Source: Owenia fusiformis
Lineage: Eukaryota > Annelida > Polychaeta > Sabellida > Oweniidae
Assembly (NCBI GenBank): GCA_903813345.2
Contig: CAIIXF020000007.1
Location: 503,730 to 567,729 of the forward strand
Direction of reading: 5' to 3'
Length of the DNA: 64,000 nucleotides
The position numbers and the translations under genes were made by a program. The notes under the pieces are model-generated. The model searched no databases. It saw nothing but the letters and a program-made list of their open reading frames with translations, and was not told where the DNA came from. This document shows positions 1 through 9,372 of the stretch, piece after piece. Position 1 is the stretch's first letter; each line of letters begins with the position of its first letter.

Positions 1-65
1 TAGCAGATGATAGGAGATTTCGAGTTCAGCTGTGCAGGAATTGTTACATGGTATCCGCAAAATAC

Positions 66-2136
66 TGTCGCGTGCCAGACTCCCGCCGAGTACCCGTACT
101 CCCTCGGAGAAGGTCTGGTGGCGATGATAAGGGATTCGGAGGTGTTTCTCACGGGCGCTGAGCTGGTTTGGTGCTTCGGCTGTCACTGAGCTAGGAGATG
201 GAGAACACAGGAATGTACAAAACAATCAATTACAGGATTTTAATAATCTATTGAACACTATAATATAACAATAAAATAACAAAATGTCCTCAAATGCCTT
301 TATGGCTCAACAACTCAATAAATACTCTATATACACTGAGAATCAACAACACTCTAGCTCTGCCTGTCTGTCTCTACTCTGTTCTGACTGTCTGCTCCGC
401 TCTAGTTGTAAGCTCTGCTCTACTCTGCCTGTCTGCTCTACTCGGCTCTGTCTGTCAGCTCTGTTCGACTCTGCCTGTCAGCTCTGTTCGACTCTGCTTG
501 TCAGCTCTGTTCGACTCTGCCTGTCAGCTCTGTTCGACTCTGCCTGTCAGCTCTGTTCGACTCTGCCTGTCTGCTCTGTTCGACTCTGCCTGTCTGCTCT
601 GTTCGACTCTGCCTGTCTGCTCTGCTCTGCTCTAGCTGTCTGCTCTACTCTGCTCTAGCTGTCTGCTCTACTCTAGCTGTCTGCTCTACTCTAGCTGTCT
701 GCTCTACTCAGCTCTGCCTGTCAGCTATGCTCGGCTCTGCCTGTTCTGTTGCATGGGTGGAAATCACCTTCAATAGGCGAATTCTAGCTCTGGACAGAAG
801 AACTCGGGAATATCAATCAAAGATGAGATTAGAACCGAGATTTCCGTCTCTGTGCTAGCAGGTCAGCCACCTCAATGGTCAGTCACCTCTTTGTCAAAGT
901 TGTCTCACTTCTGAGACTAATCAGCTCACGTGAGGGGAAGCACTCTTACTCCTGGTTGTCACTCTCTCTCCCTTGACACAGATAACTACCTCAATAGAAG
1001 AACGCTTGCTCTAAGTCGTCACCTCTCAGAAGTAGCCAACTCTCAGAAGTAGCCAACTCTCATCAATAGGAACACACTCTCTCTCTCTCGGAGTTGTCCC
1101 TCTCCTGGGAGTAGTCAACACACGTCAGTGGGAGCCCCTCTTGCTTCGAATCGCCACTCTTGTGAGATGAGTAGGGAATATCAATCAAGGAGGAGATTAG
1201 ACCCAACTCACACACCTATGTGGGAGTAAGTACGTCTCTCCAACAAGAACACAACAGCTCTGGGCGAGATAACTCAGGAATGTCAATCAGTAAACTGAGA
1301 TTAGACCAGAGTAACACGCCTCCCGGAAGTCATCCAAGATGGCGGACACGCAATGAATTATGGGAAGAAGACGAAGAAGAAGAAATGAAGTCACAAAATG
1401 GCTACGCTGAACACAAGGATCAATACATCAAATCTATCAGAGAAAGGATCAACATAAATCAATAAACACTCACAAACAGCAACTCTGCAAGGTGTCTCCA
1501 AGGCGCCTCTAGACTGCAACTTATATAATCCACGAATATATCTCTGCCAATCCTAGATCTGGTTGCCAACACACAAGCAGCTAATAATCCAATAAATCAC
1601 TGTTTGTATACGTCCTACAAAACAGTACAACACGCAAATATACTCCAAAAATGTCCTTTCTCCACTTCGGAATCCTTCAGCTTCTTCAATGGCTTCAAAA
1701 ACTGCAATATCCCGTCATAAAACAGTTTGTTCCATCACCTTCCGGCTATATCATCACTAAAATCACTGTACAGCTCTTGATACTTCGACACAAAAAGCTA
1801 GACTGCGCACATCATGCCAAATTCTGTCCTATCTCACTTCATTAATTATATGCGGCGGGAAACCCTCTGATTGGCTGGATTGCTTTATTTATCCATTTGG
1901 TGTTGCATTCTGGGTAATATTCATGAGCCATAATCCAGGCATCCTGTTGACCTTTCTTCTTCTGTCTGGCTAACATTCCATTCATACAGGTTGTACCATT
2001 CTACTCCAAGGGTTCCCTGGGCAACAGAGCAAATATATCTCTATATGGTACATGCATGAGCCATCTCACTCTCCAAATGAGCCAACTGACTCAAAATACA
2101 AAATCAAACAAAAATGAAAATCACAATTTCGTCACA
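66..2136. mobile_element. Nested 2,071-bp insertion with TG...CA ends and ATAC target duplication
   Basis: The insert starts TGTCGCG and ends CGTCACA. It is flanked by ATAC at 62-65 and 2137-2140. The uninterrupted LTR at about 25090 supplies the empty site, with a single ATAC-like copy there carrying one mismatch. TG/CA ends and a 4-bp target duplication fit a large solo LTR or a small LTR-type element. No coding domain is recognisable. The interior holds a minisatellite (about 360-760), a 17-bp tandem duplication near 1021-1060 and CTCTC-rich low-complexity DNA. Confidence 0.65.
360..745. repeat. Minisatellite, 23-bp then 18-bp units
   Basis: From about 440 to 620 the unit is roughly 23 bp and contains CTCTGCCTGTC and AGCTCTGTTCGA. 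From about 640 to 710 it shifts to an 18-bp unit containing CTGCTCTACTCTAGCTGT. All frames stay open here and give Cys/Leu/Ser-rich peptides, which is a product of the repeat and not evidence of a gene. Confidence 0.9.
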
Positions 2137-2554
2137 ATACACTTGTTTATATAGTGACAAATGGACATACGTAATCTTGGGGACGACGTAGGGAGAAATA
2201 TATGTAATGTTACTAAAAATGGGATATTACCAAGATTTTTAGGGCTACGTAAGGTAGTAAGAAGGGCAAAAAGAGCAGCTTATTGGACAAGAATTTTGAG
2301 GTAGGGACTAAAAAAAGATGTCACTTTGAAAAGTGACGCAAAGTTGAGACTGCAAATTCAGCGTTTTACAATGATAAATAGGTTTTTTCTATAAATATAC
2401 TGGCTCTGATATGATGGTCCAGGCCTACGTCTTGAAATGAAATGATCATGTTAAAGGGACATGATGTGATTAGATACTGATTATAGATATTAAAGGGGCA
2501 CACACTGATTAAATATGATATTATAAATAGCTATATACAGGGTGGGTCTCTACA

Positions 2555-4664
2555 ATATTACTTATATTATTTGTCAGGTTATGCAGCTTCCATCCAAAAT
2601 AAAAAATATGTATTTTTAAAATGAAATTTTTGTCTAGTTTTCGTTAAACAAATATCCTGAGACACATAGGGCCTGTAGAAAACACTAAACAGAAAAATAA
2701 AAAAAATATTCATACCTCCAAATCTGCTTTATTGGTCAGATAATGCACCAAATCATAATGGTTGTTCAAAATAAAAATTTAAGGGGACGGAGTGCCTTAT
2801 CTCGCGAGAATAAAGCAAATCACGCAAAGGCGCGCATGCGCACAACGGTACCCGGAAACATGGCTCAGGTTTTTTTCGACCAATCAAATAGCTTGAAATT
2901 TACCAAACCATTTCGTCCAGTGTTTCACAACCTGAAGTAGGTCATGACACATGCACAGTAGAAATTGTCAATTTACTGAGTAGACCTTTCAATGGCCTGG
3001 AGAAATTTTACTCACGAGAATTGATGAATTGGTGAGCGACCCAGTTATTTTTGCGTATAAATGTTTCAAGAATAGCATGATATCAAATAATCTGTACATT
3101 ATGATACGATTCATTCAAAAATTGAATCTAGAGAACAGTTGACCATATTTTTTTCATATTTTTTTATTTTAATAAATGTGGGGTTATTTTGAGTTTTTTT
3201 GATATTTCGGACATTTGTTTCTCAAAATAACCCCATAAATTTAAGGCTTTGATTCTTTGCGGTTTTTTCACATGATTTGAAGATTCAAGTTCTGACAATA
3301 TCGGCAGTTTCCTTACCTTTTTTCTTCTCTCCTGAAAAGAAGATTCTTTTTCCAATGTAATGAGCGATCGATCAGTCGAAACAATGCTTTATAACTGGAA
3401 CAATTTGCTGTAATATTTGACTCTCGAAATATATTCAAATTTTTGCCATTTTCGCGCATGCAGTTTGGGTGGAATTATGTGGTAGATGGGAAACTTAATA
3501 GTGCCAGACGAAATCACCTGTCAAATTAATAACAAAATTATTGCTTATGCCTAAGTTCAGGAAAACAAAGGCCGTAGATGTTACAGCGGCCAAACTTGAG
3601 GTTGACAGTCCTTTTAATACACCCTGGAAGGTGAAAATCATTTTTCAAAATTTTCCTCCATTTTTACTTTTGGATTTCGTATTTACGCGAAGTTTGTTAT
3701 TTAGATAAAAAATATCGACTGCGCATGAAATTTGAAAAACTTTTTTAGAAATATTGTATTAAATCGTCATTACAAGAATGAATACAACACTTAGAGGGCT
3801 ATATTTGATAGCATGTTGATGATTATTAATGTCTTGTCGATACGAAAAACATAAAAAGGTGAGTAAATTCTAATAACATTAGTACAAATTCTATGTGTAT
3901 GCTATTGTTTAGCAAATCCCCAAAGAATCAAAGCCTTAACTTTGTGGGGTTATTTTGAGTAACAAATGTCCTAAATATTAAAAATCCTACATACTAGCTT
4001 ACTGACTCGTCATGATCACAATTGTGTTGGGAATACATTTATTTTTGAAAACTACTTTTTTCTATTCAGCGGAAGTGACGTATTAGGGCATTCTGGTCGA
4101 TCACGTTTGCTCCTGTAATTATTCAATTCTTCACCTCTTTAAAATGTGATTTCAATCAGTTGATCAAATTTTCGGACTTTGACCTCAAATTCAAATATAA
4201 ATATTTATAAAAAAAAATACTGACTCATTATTATATTTTTAAAAGTCTTTCAAATAAAGTGAAATGAAGCCAAAATCAGCTAAAATTATGCAATGTCGTA
4301 AAATGGCGTGACTGGAATATGATGCAATCACCCGTGACGTCAGACACGTATTGCCACATCAACAACTAAACTTAAGTTCGTTCGTTCCGTGCCACGCTCT
4401 TGAATCAGTTATAAACAGGGATAATCAACAGATATTTGAAAGGGTTACAATACTATAATACAATACAATACAAGACTGTATAATTTGAAATAAACACAAA
4501 AGTTCTGTGTATAGATTATGGCAATGTATGTCCTTTATCTATTTTCTTCTTCCTCACAATCCTAATACTTATACATGTTTTAGAAATATGAAGTGTAAAT
4601 TCAAAAGAAAGAGAAAAAACAATGTTCAAAAGTTTATGTATCAGATAACAGTCAATCATTACTC
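2555..4664. other. Stretch without a recognised gene
   Basis: No conserved coding segment is visible. The short ORFs at 2743-2940 and 3164-3355 (minus) match no family I know. Apart from the inverted repeat at 3201-3979 the sequence is AT-rich and unassigned. The 3' LTR of the neighbouring minus-strand Gypsy element would be expected here, but I could not pair it with a right-hand copy. Confidence 0.5.
3201..3979. repeat. Foldback element or MITE with 59-bp inverted arms
   Basis: Bases 3201-3259 and 3921-3979 are inverted copies of each other with 5 mismatches in 59. Both arms contain CAAAATAACCCC or its complement. The 660-bp interior has no coding capacity that I recognise. The layout fits a non-autonomous DNA transposon. 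The extreme ends and target duplication are unclear. Confidence 0.6.
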
Positions 4665-5245
4665 TTAAAAGTCAAATCCCAAATCTGGTAGGTTTTCAAA
4701 TGTCCTGTCTAGTTCTACTTCATTTGCTTTCATTATATCGGATATGTCCTTCTCCTCATTTTGTATGATATCCATAATGTCACCCAAAGGCTCGTCCTCT
4801 CCATAAGGTTCCGTGTCAGCGGCACTTACAGTTGCTTCTGACTTTTCTGACGCAGTATCTGTATCGGAACTTGTATCGTCCTTGTTCGGAGCTACTGAGT
4901 TTCTTGTCGGCATGTATCATCTGCAGCTGAAGAGCTTGAAGCCAATGTGCTTGGTATTGCTCTTATCTTCCCCACTATGGGGGTATTTACATCTCTGATA
5001 CTACTTTGGTCAAGTCCCACGTAACTTGGGTAATGCACTTGGTGTTCTCTCTGGTGACGTATCAAATCAGCTCTCTCTGCCTCTGAATAAACGAAATTGC
5101 AACCTATTTGCTCACAGCGCAAAGTTAATTTATGCGTAAACTGAATGTGCATCCACAATGCATCACGTGAACAAAATTTTCTCAAACATAGCCATGGCCT
5201 CTTGATCACCCTTCCCTCTGGTGGCTTGCATACAGATTTACACTT
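4665..5245 (-). CDS. Zinc-finger ORF with acidic tail, 3' of integrase (copy 1)
   Basis: The reading frame from 5245 to 4892 encodes a first Cys/His module (C-L-R-K-F, then H-x4-H) and a second, classical C2H2 finger of form C-x4-C ... L-x2-H-x3-H ending HQREH. It stays open upstream to 5428 but sits immediately after the acceptor TTTATTTCAG, so translation from a spliced RNA is likely. After a -1 shift near 4900 the frame continues to 4665 as a Ser/Asp/Glu-rich segment with EKDISDIM and a Phe/Leu/Asp-rich end. The same gene order, finger spacing and acceptor phase recur at 25872-26412. Role unknown. A DNA-binding regulator is inferred; an env-like position without any membrane segment argues against an envelope protein. 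Confidence 0.65.
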
Positions 5246-5262
5246 CTGAAATAAATAATCAT
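5245..5262 (-). promoter_or_regulatory. Splice acceptor for the zinc-finger ORF, copy 1
   Basis: On the minus strand the tract TTATTTATTTCAG ends at 5246 and the next codon (AAG, then TGT) begins at 5245. A branch-point-like TTAAT lies about 20 bases upstream. The element at 26412 has an acceptor at the equivalent codon and in the same phase. Confidence 0.6.
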
Positions 5263-5285
5263 TAACAAGTCTTTTGAAGAATAAT

Positions 5286-5582
5286 CTAATAAATCTCATG
5301 TTCATCCATCCAAGCTGGCTTTCTGCGAGCCCTATGCCTTCCATTCCCATTTGACTTGATAATTTCAACTTCATCGTCAATAGCATCACTTTCCATATTT
5401 TCATTATTAGAATTGTCATTACACACATAGTTCTTCAAACGATCATGATGTATGACTCTTGTATCCTTGTCCTTAATCCTGACCTGATACCTCAAATCAT
5501 CTATTCTATCCACAATTTCAAAAGGACCATGCCATTTCAATGTCATCTTTGGACTCTGACCAACCTTAACTGCTGCTGGCAA
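5286..5582 (-). pseudogene. Integrase C-terminal GPY/F domain (copy 1)
   Basis: The frame contains KWHGPFEIVDRIDDLRYQ and a following HHDRLKNY, the GPY/F module that closes many Gypsy integrases and helps bind DNA or chromatin. It is separated from the integrase core by stops and frame changes between 5583 and 5840, so no single intact polyprotein remains. The end of this frame overlaps the upstream part of the zinc-finger frame. Confidence 0.85.
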
Positions 5583-5840
5583 CTGCTTTGTGTTTGATTT
5601 AATATCATACCCATGTTTCTACCTGTCACTTGCTATTTGAATATGTTTCCTAGCCACATCATGAACTTTCAGCATAGTAGATTGTAAATCATGACAATAG
5701 TTAGTGTAATAGGTACTATCAACTAGACCACATTCAACATCTGGCGGTGAGCCCAAAAACAAATCAGTTGTAGTTCTATTTTCTCTACCAAACATCAAAA
5801 AAGCTGGTGTAAAACCCGTACTAGCATGGACTGCTGAATT

Positions 5841-7337
5841 TTATGAAGCTACAACAAATAGCAAACACTCATCCCAATTCCTCTGATCTGATGCAACTAT
5901 TTTTGACAACATTGCCTCAAGAGTTCTATTGGATCTTTTAACCATTCCATCTGATTGGGGGTCATATGAAATTATTCTAGTTTTATGAATGTCATACATG
6001 CTACAAAGCTCTTTATTAAACAATTTGGATTCAAACTGAGATCCTTGATCAGAATGGATTTGAATAGGTGAACCATACAAACAGAAAAAATTTGATACCA
6101 GAGCGGTTGCAACAGTCTTTGCTTCTTGATTTGGAACTGGAACTAATTGCAAAATCTTACTAAAGTAGTCCTCAATAGATACAATGTACTTGTTACCGAA
6201 CAAACTTTCTGGTAATGGTCCCAAAATATCGATGGCAATTCTCTCCAAAGGTGCACCTACATTATACTGTTTCATAGGAGTTTTATGTTTACGATTTGGA
6301 GGATTCCTTCTTTGACATAATTGACACGCTGACACCCAACAGGCCAAATCTTCTTTGAAACCAACCCAATAGTATTTTGCTCTCAATCGATCAACTGACT
6401 TGTTCACTCCAAAATGACCACTGTCCAATGCACCATGTGAGGAAGACATGATTTTTTTACTAAATTTAAAAGGAACAACTATTTGCCAAATTACAACTTC
6501 AGCATCATCCTGAATCCATTTCCTGTAAATCACGCCATTCACAATTTTCAATCGATCCCATTGTGACCAGTATTGTTTCAATAAAGTTGATTTGTCAGAA
6601 ATATTCGACCAATCAGGTCTATTCCCTGATTCTAACCAAGAGCTCAATGTTTTCAATTGTGGATCTTCTGTCAAAGCATGCAAGTAATCATCTTTTGTCA
6701 AACCAGGGGACCAGTTAGAACCAGGCAAAGGTACTGTACTCAACCCTGATTTAATGACCATACACTTAGGTTCCTGACCAAGATCTGCACTGAATGCAAT
6801 CAATTTAGCGTCTTCCTCTATTTCACTGATGACTCTACCTAGTTTCTCTTGCCTTAGACAGTAAGTACAATTTGTGCAAGGTCTTATTGACAAATCATCT
6901 GCATTTTGATGCTTAGCACCTGAACGGTGTTCACTAACAAAATCATACTGGCCTAACTGTTCCAACCAGTGAGCTAATTGACCTTCTGGATATTTAAAAC
7001 GAAACAACCAAACAAGAGCACCATGATCCGTACAAATCTTAAAACGACTTCCATAAAGATAATGATGAAATATTTTGACAGCTCTGACAACGGCCAACAA
7101 TTCTAATCTGGTGACGCAATAGTTTCTTTCACATCTAGACAGTGTCTTGCTATAATGACTCACGACCATCTCAACTCCATCAACCTCTTGTTGAAGAACA
7201 GCTCCTACTGGACATGCACTAGCATCAGTATCTAAAATGAACATTTTTGACTTATCTGGATATTTCAGCATTGCAGCACCAATGTACCTACTTTTTAAGT
7301 TCTTCAAATGCATCTTGACATTCTTGTGACCAAACAA
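5841..7337 (-). CDS. RNase H and integrase of Gypsy copy 1 (498-codon fragment)
   Basis: RNase H comes first: FILDTDASACPVGAVLQQ carries the first Asp, LELLAVVRAV the Glu and CTDHGALVWL the next Asp. The integrase zinc-binding HHCC region follows (HGALDSGH ... CQLCQRR), then the catalytic core with AIDILGP and HSDQGSQF. The third catalytic position reads DGMVKRSNRTL, where this family normally has Glu in place of Lys, so the enzyme should be inactive. The frame overlaps the upstream RT frame by about 50 bases, indicating a frameshift mutation, since RT and RNase H are normally one polyprotein. Confidence 0.9.
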   Translation of the reverse strand: MFGHKNVKMHLKNLKSRYIGAAMLKYPDKSKMFILDTDASACPVGAVLQQEVDGVEMVVSHYSKTLSRCERNYCVTRLELLAVVRAVKIFHHYLYGSRFKICTDHGALVWLFRFKYPEGQLAHWLEQLGQYDFVSEHRSGAKHQNADDLSIRPCTNCTYCLRQEKLGRVISEIEEDAKLIAFSADLGQEPKCMVIKSGLSTVPLPGSNWSPGLTKDDYLHALTEDPQLKTLSSWLESGNRPDWSNISDKSTLLKQYWSQWDRLKIVNGVIYRKWIQDDAEVVIWQIVVPFKFSKKIMSSSHGALDSGHFGVNKSVDRLRAKYYWVGFKEDLACWVSACQLCQRRNPPNRKHKTPMKQYNVGAPLERIAIDILGPLPESLFGNKYIVSIEDYFSKILQLVPVPNQEAKTVATALVSNFFCLYGSPIQIHSDQGSQFESKLFNKELCSMYDIHKTRIISYDPQSDGMVKRSNRTLEAMLSKIVASDQRNWDECLLFVVAS

Positions 7338-8625
7338 AAGGACAGCCCTTTTCTGTCAATTTGAACAATGGCCTTGCGATTCCAGAAAAATCCTTAATGA
7401 ATCTCCTGTAATATGAACAATATCCAACAAATGATTGAATCTGTCTGACAGTCTTTGGAACTGACCAGTTGACTATAGCTTCCATTTTCTTAGGATCAAT
7501 TTTCACACCTTCTTGTGACACGATATGACCTAAGTAACACACTTCGGATTTGAATAAATCACATTTTTTGGGTGATAGCTTCAAGCCTGCCCGACTAATT
7601 TTGTCAAGAACCTTGCCCAATTTCTCAAGGTGATCATCAACATCATGACTGAACACAATTATGTCATCGAGATACACTAGACACATATTAGGGGAAAGTC
7701 CTGCAAGTACACACTCCATAAGACGCTGAAATGTTGCCGGAGCATTGACTAAACCAAATGGCATGACATTAAATTCATAGAGACCTCTCTTTGTACAAAA
7801 TGCTGTCTTTGCTGCAGCATCATTACTCATTGAAAGTTGCCAAAAACCACTAGCCAGGTCAAGTGAACTAAAATACTTGCTACCATTCAAAGAATCAATA
7901 GTTTCATCAATTCTGGGCAACAGATATGCATCTTTTATAGTTAAATCATTCAACTTTCTATGGTCTATGCAATATCTAAAACTACCGTCTTTCTTTAGTA
8001 CCATCACGACTGGCGATGCCCAAGGACTTTTTGATTCTCTAACAAGTTTGTTTTTTATCATTTCATCTAACGTTTCATCATACTCTTTTTGTTTAGATAA
8101 TGGAACACGTCTAACTGCTTGTTTAACAGCCTTAGCGTCTCCAGTATCTATTTCATGTTTAATTACATCTGTCATTCCAAGATGAAATTTCGACTGAGCG
8201 AAAACATTTTCGTGTATACAAAGAAATTCCTTAACTTTGACACTATCATTCTCATTTAAATTCTTAATTGAATTTTCTACCAGTAATTTCATATGACAAG
8301 GAACATCAATCATAGTATCTTCACTAAACATGCGTTCATCAGGCTTCTCTACAGATTCATGAGGGGAATATATGTCATTCACTGGTGTGAGTGTATCAAT
8401 GCACTCGCTGGCATCACCCTCTACCACCCTAACCTCTGAGTTGTGCTTTATAACATTTATAGTAAATAAACAGGTCCGACAACAACACTTATTTTCAATT
8501 GATTCATCCAAAATGGGCGCTCCAACCTTACTACATGTAGGTTCCACATTTTCATCCAAATTGAGATTAACATCTGGGATAAAACCAACACTTTCATTCT
8601 TCCCAGGATCAACAATTTTTTTCAA
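7288..8625 (-). CDS. Reverse transcriptase of Gypsy copy 1
   Basis: The 445-codon frame has the palm and finger motifs of a Ty3/Gypsy RT in order: the N-terminal HEIDTGDAKAVKQAVRRVP, SPWASPVVMVLKKDGS, RYCIDHRKLN, SSLDLASGFWQL, the segment MPFGLVNAPATFQRLM, the active-site box YLDDIIVFS and the C-terminal GHIVSQEGV with YYRRFIKDFSGIARPL. The catalytic Asp pair is intact (YLDD). About 120 N-terminal codons form the pol linker. The domain itself has no stop, but it is cut off from RNase H by a frame change at about 7300. Confidence 0.93.
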   Translation of the reverse strand: MKKIVDPGKNESVGFIPDVNLNLDENVEPTCSKVGAPILDESIENKCCCRTCLFTINVIKHNSEVRVVEGDASECIDTLTPVNDIYSPHESVEKPDERMFSEDTMIDVPCHMKLLVENSIKNLNENDSVKVKEFLCIHENVFAQSKFHLGMTDVIKHEIDTGDAKAVKQAVRRVPLSKQKEYDETLDEMIKNKLVRESKSPWASPVVMVLKKDGSFRYCIDHRKLNDLTIKDAYLLPRIDETIDSLNGSKYFSSLDLASGFWQLSMSNDAAAKTAFCTKRGLYEFNVMPFGLVNAPATFQRLMECVLAGLSPNMCLVYLDDIIVFSHDVDDHLEKLGKVLDKISRAGLKLSPKKCDLFKSEVCYLGHIVSQEGVKIDPKKMEAIVNWSVPKTVRQIQSFVGYCSYYRRFIKDFSGIARPLFKLTEKGCPFVWSQECQDAFEELKK

Positions 8626-8859
8626 TTCACAATCATTATGATCAACCTGGCTGATAACATGTCTTAATCTGGAGCATTTACCTGAATTGTCTCCCTCCTC
8701 TGAAAGGGTCCGACATTTATCAAAATTAACAGGACTGACCGTGTCTTGCCTTACTCTGGAGCAGCCTATTAACTCTCCATTTCCTGTTTCGAGTACTCTA
8801 TGCTCTGCATGAACTTATGTTTTATGATAAGTATCCGTTTTTTCAATAGCGTCAACATT

Positions 8860-9194
8860 CTATATATTATTTACACGTGATTCCCCAATATCAAACATTG
8901 GTTCACCCATAGCAACACGTGAATTTTTATAGAGAAATAAGGGCTCCATGCTAACATTAGCCACTCTAATAGGAATGAATTGTTGACTTGGATCAACTAA
9001 ACCTCTAGTTACAATCAGGGGTGGATATTTCTCTCTATCTGCCAGAGTTTTATTCATTTCTATTAACAAAGGTATGTTATCCAATTGTTGACACTTTACC
9101 ATTCCCGGGACAATCATTTCAGTCATTGGGGGCACTTTAACAGTTTCTTTCATTATAACAAAGCAATGTGTAGACAAATTAGTTTCCGATACAC
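8860..9194 (-). pseudogene. Pol linker between protease and RT, copy 1
   Basis: The frame contains KVPPMTEMIVPG, LIVTRGLVD and RVANVSMEPLFLYKNSRVAMG, the conserved linker found between protease and RT in Gypsy polyproteins. No D-T/S-G protease box precedes it, because the upstream part has been replaced by the G-rich insert at 9195-9372. The linker ends at 8860 and the frame to the RT ORF is interrupted between 8860 and 8625. Confidence 0.75.
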
Positions 9195-9372
9195 AGCAGG
9201 CACGTAGCCAGAATTTTCCAAGGGGGGGGGGTTCACTTTTCCCAAAAATTCTAGGGGGGGGGTTCACTTTGGCAAATGTGACCAAAAATCACTCAAAAAA
9301 TAGTCAGAATTGTGAAAAACTGCATGATTTTGAAAGAAATTTTGGCCAGGGGGGGGGGGTTTGCCCGAACCT
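9195..9372. repeat. G-tract-bearing dispersed repeat inserted in the Gypsy element
   Basis: Three runs of nine or more G lie within 180 bases, beginning after GGCACGTAGCCAGAATTTTCC. The segment sits exactly where nucleocapsid and protease should be: capsid sequence lies on one side and the pol linker on the other. I recall similar GGCACGTAGCC...G-tract repeats being common in marine invertebrate genomes, but could not check this. Confidence 0.6.

Larger units (their letters stand above)
1..2554 (-). repeat. Gypsy-family LTR, interrupted by a nested insertion
   Basis: Bases 1-65 and 2137-2554 together match, collinearly, the LTR at about 25035-25481, with many small differences. Read on the minus strand the LTR starts TGTAGAGACCC at 2554. 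No polypurine tract follows at 2555, unlike the copy at 25481. This end therefore faces flanking DNA, and the copy is either a solo LTR or the right-hand (5') LTR of an element lying left of the window. The LTR continues beyond base 1, so its full length cannot be given. Confidence 0.75.

Noticed and set aside
284-658. Cys/Leu/Ser-rich ORFs of 113-124 codons in two frames
   Set aside because: They are open because of the 23-bp minisatellite; neither has conserved features.
2743-2940. Small basic ORF on the plus strand
   Set aside because: 65 codons, no domain, no splice or expression signal seen.
8372-8641. Plus-strand ORF opposite the Gypsy RT
   Set aside because: Antisense shadow of the RT gene.
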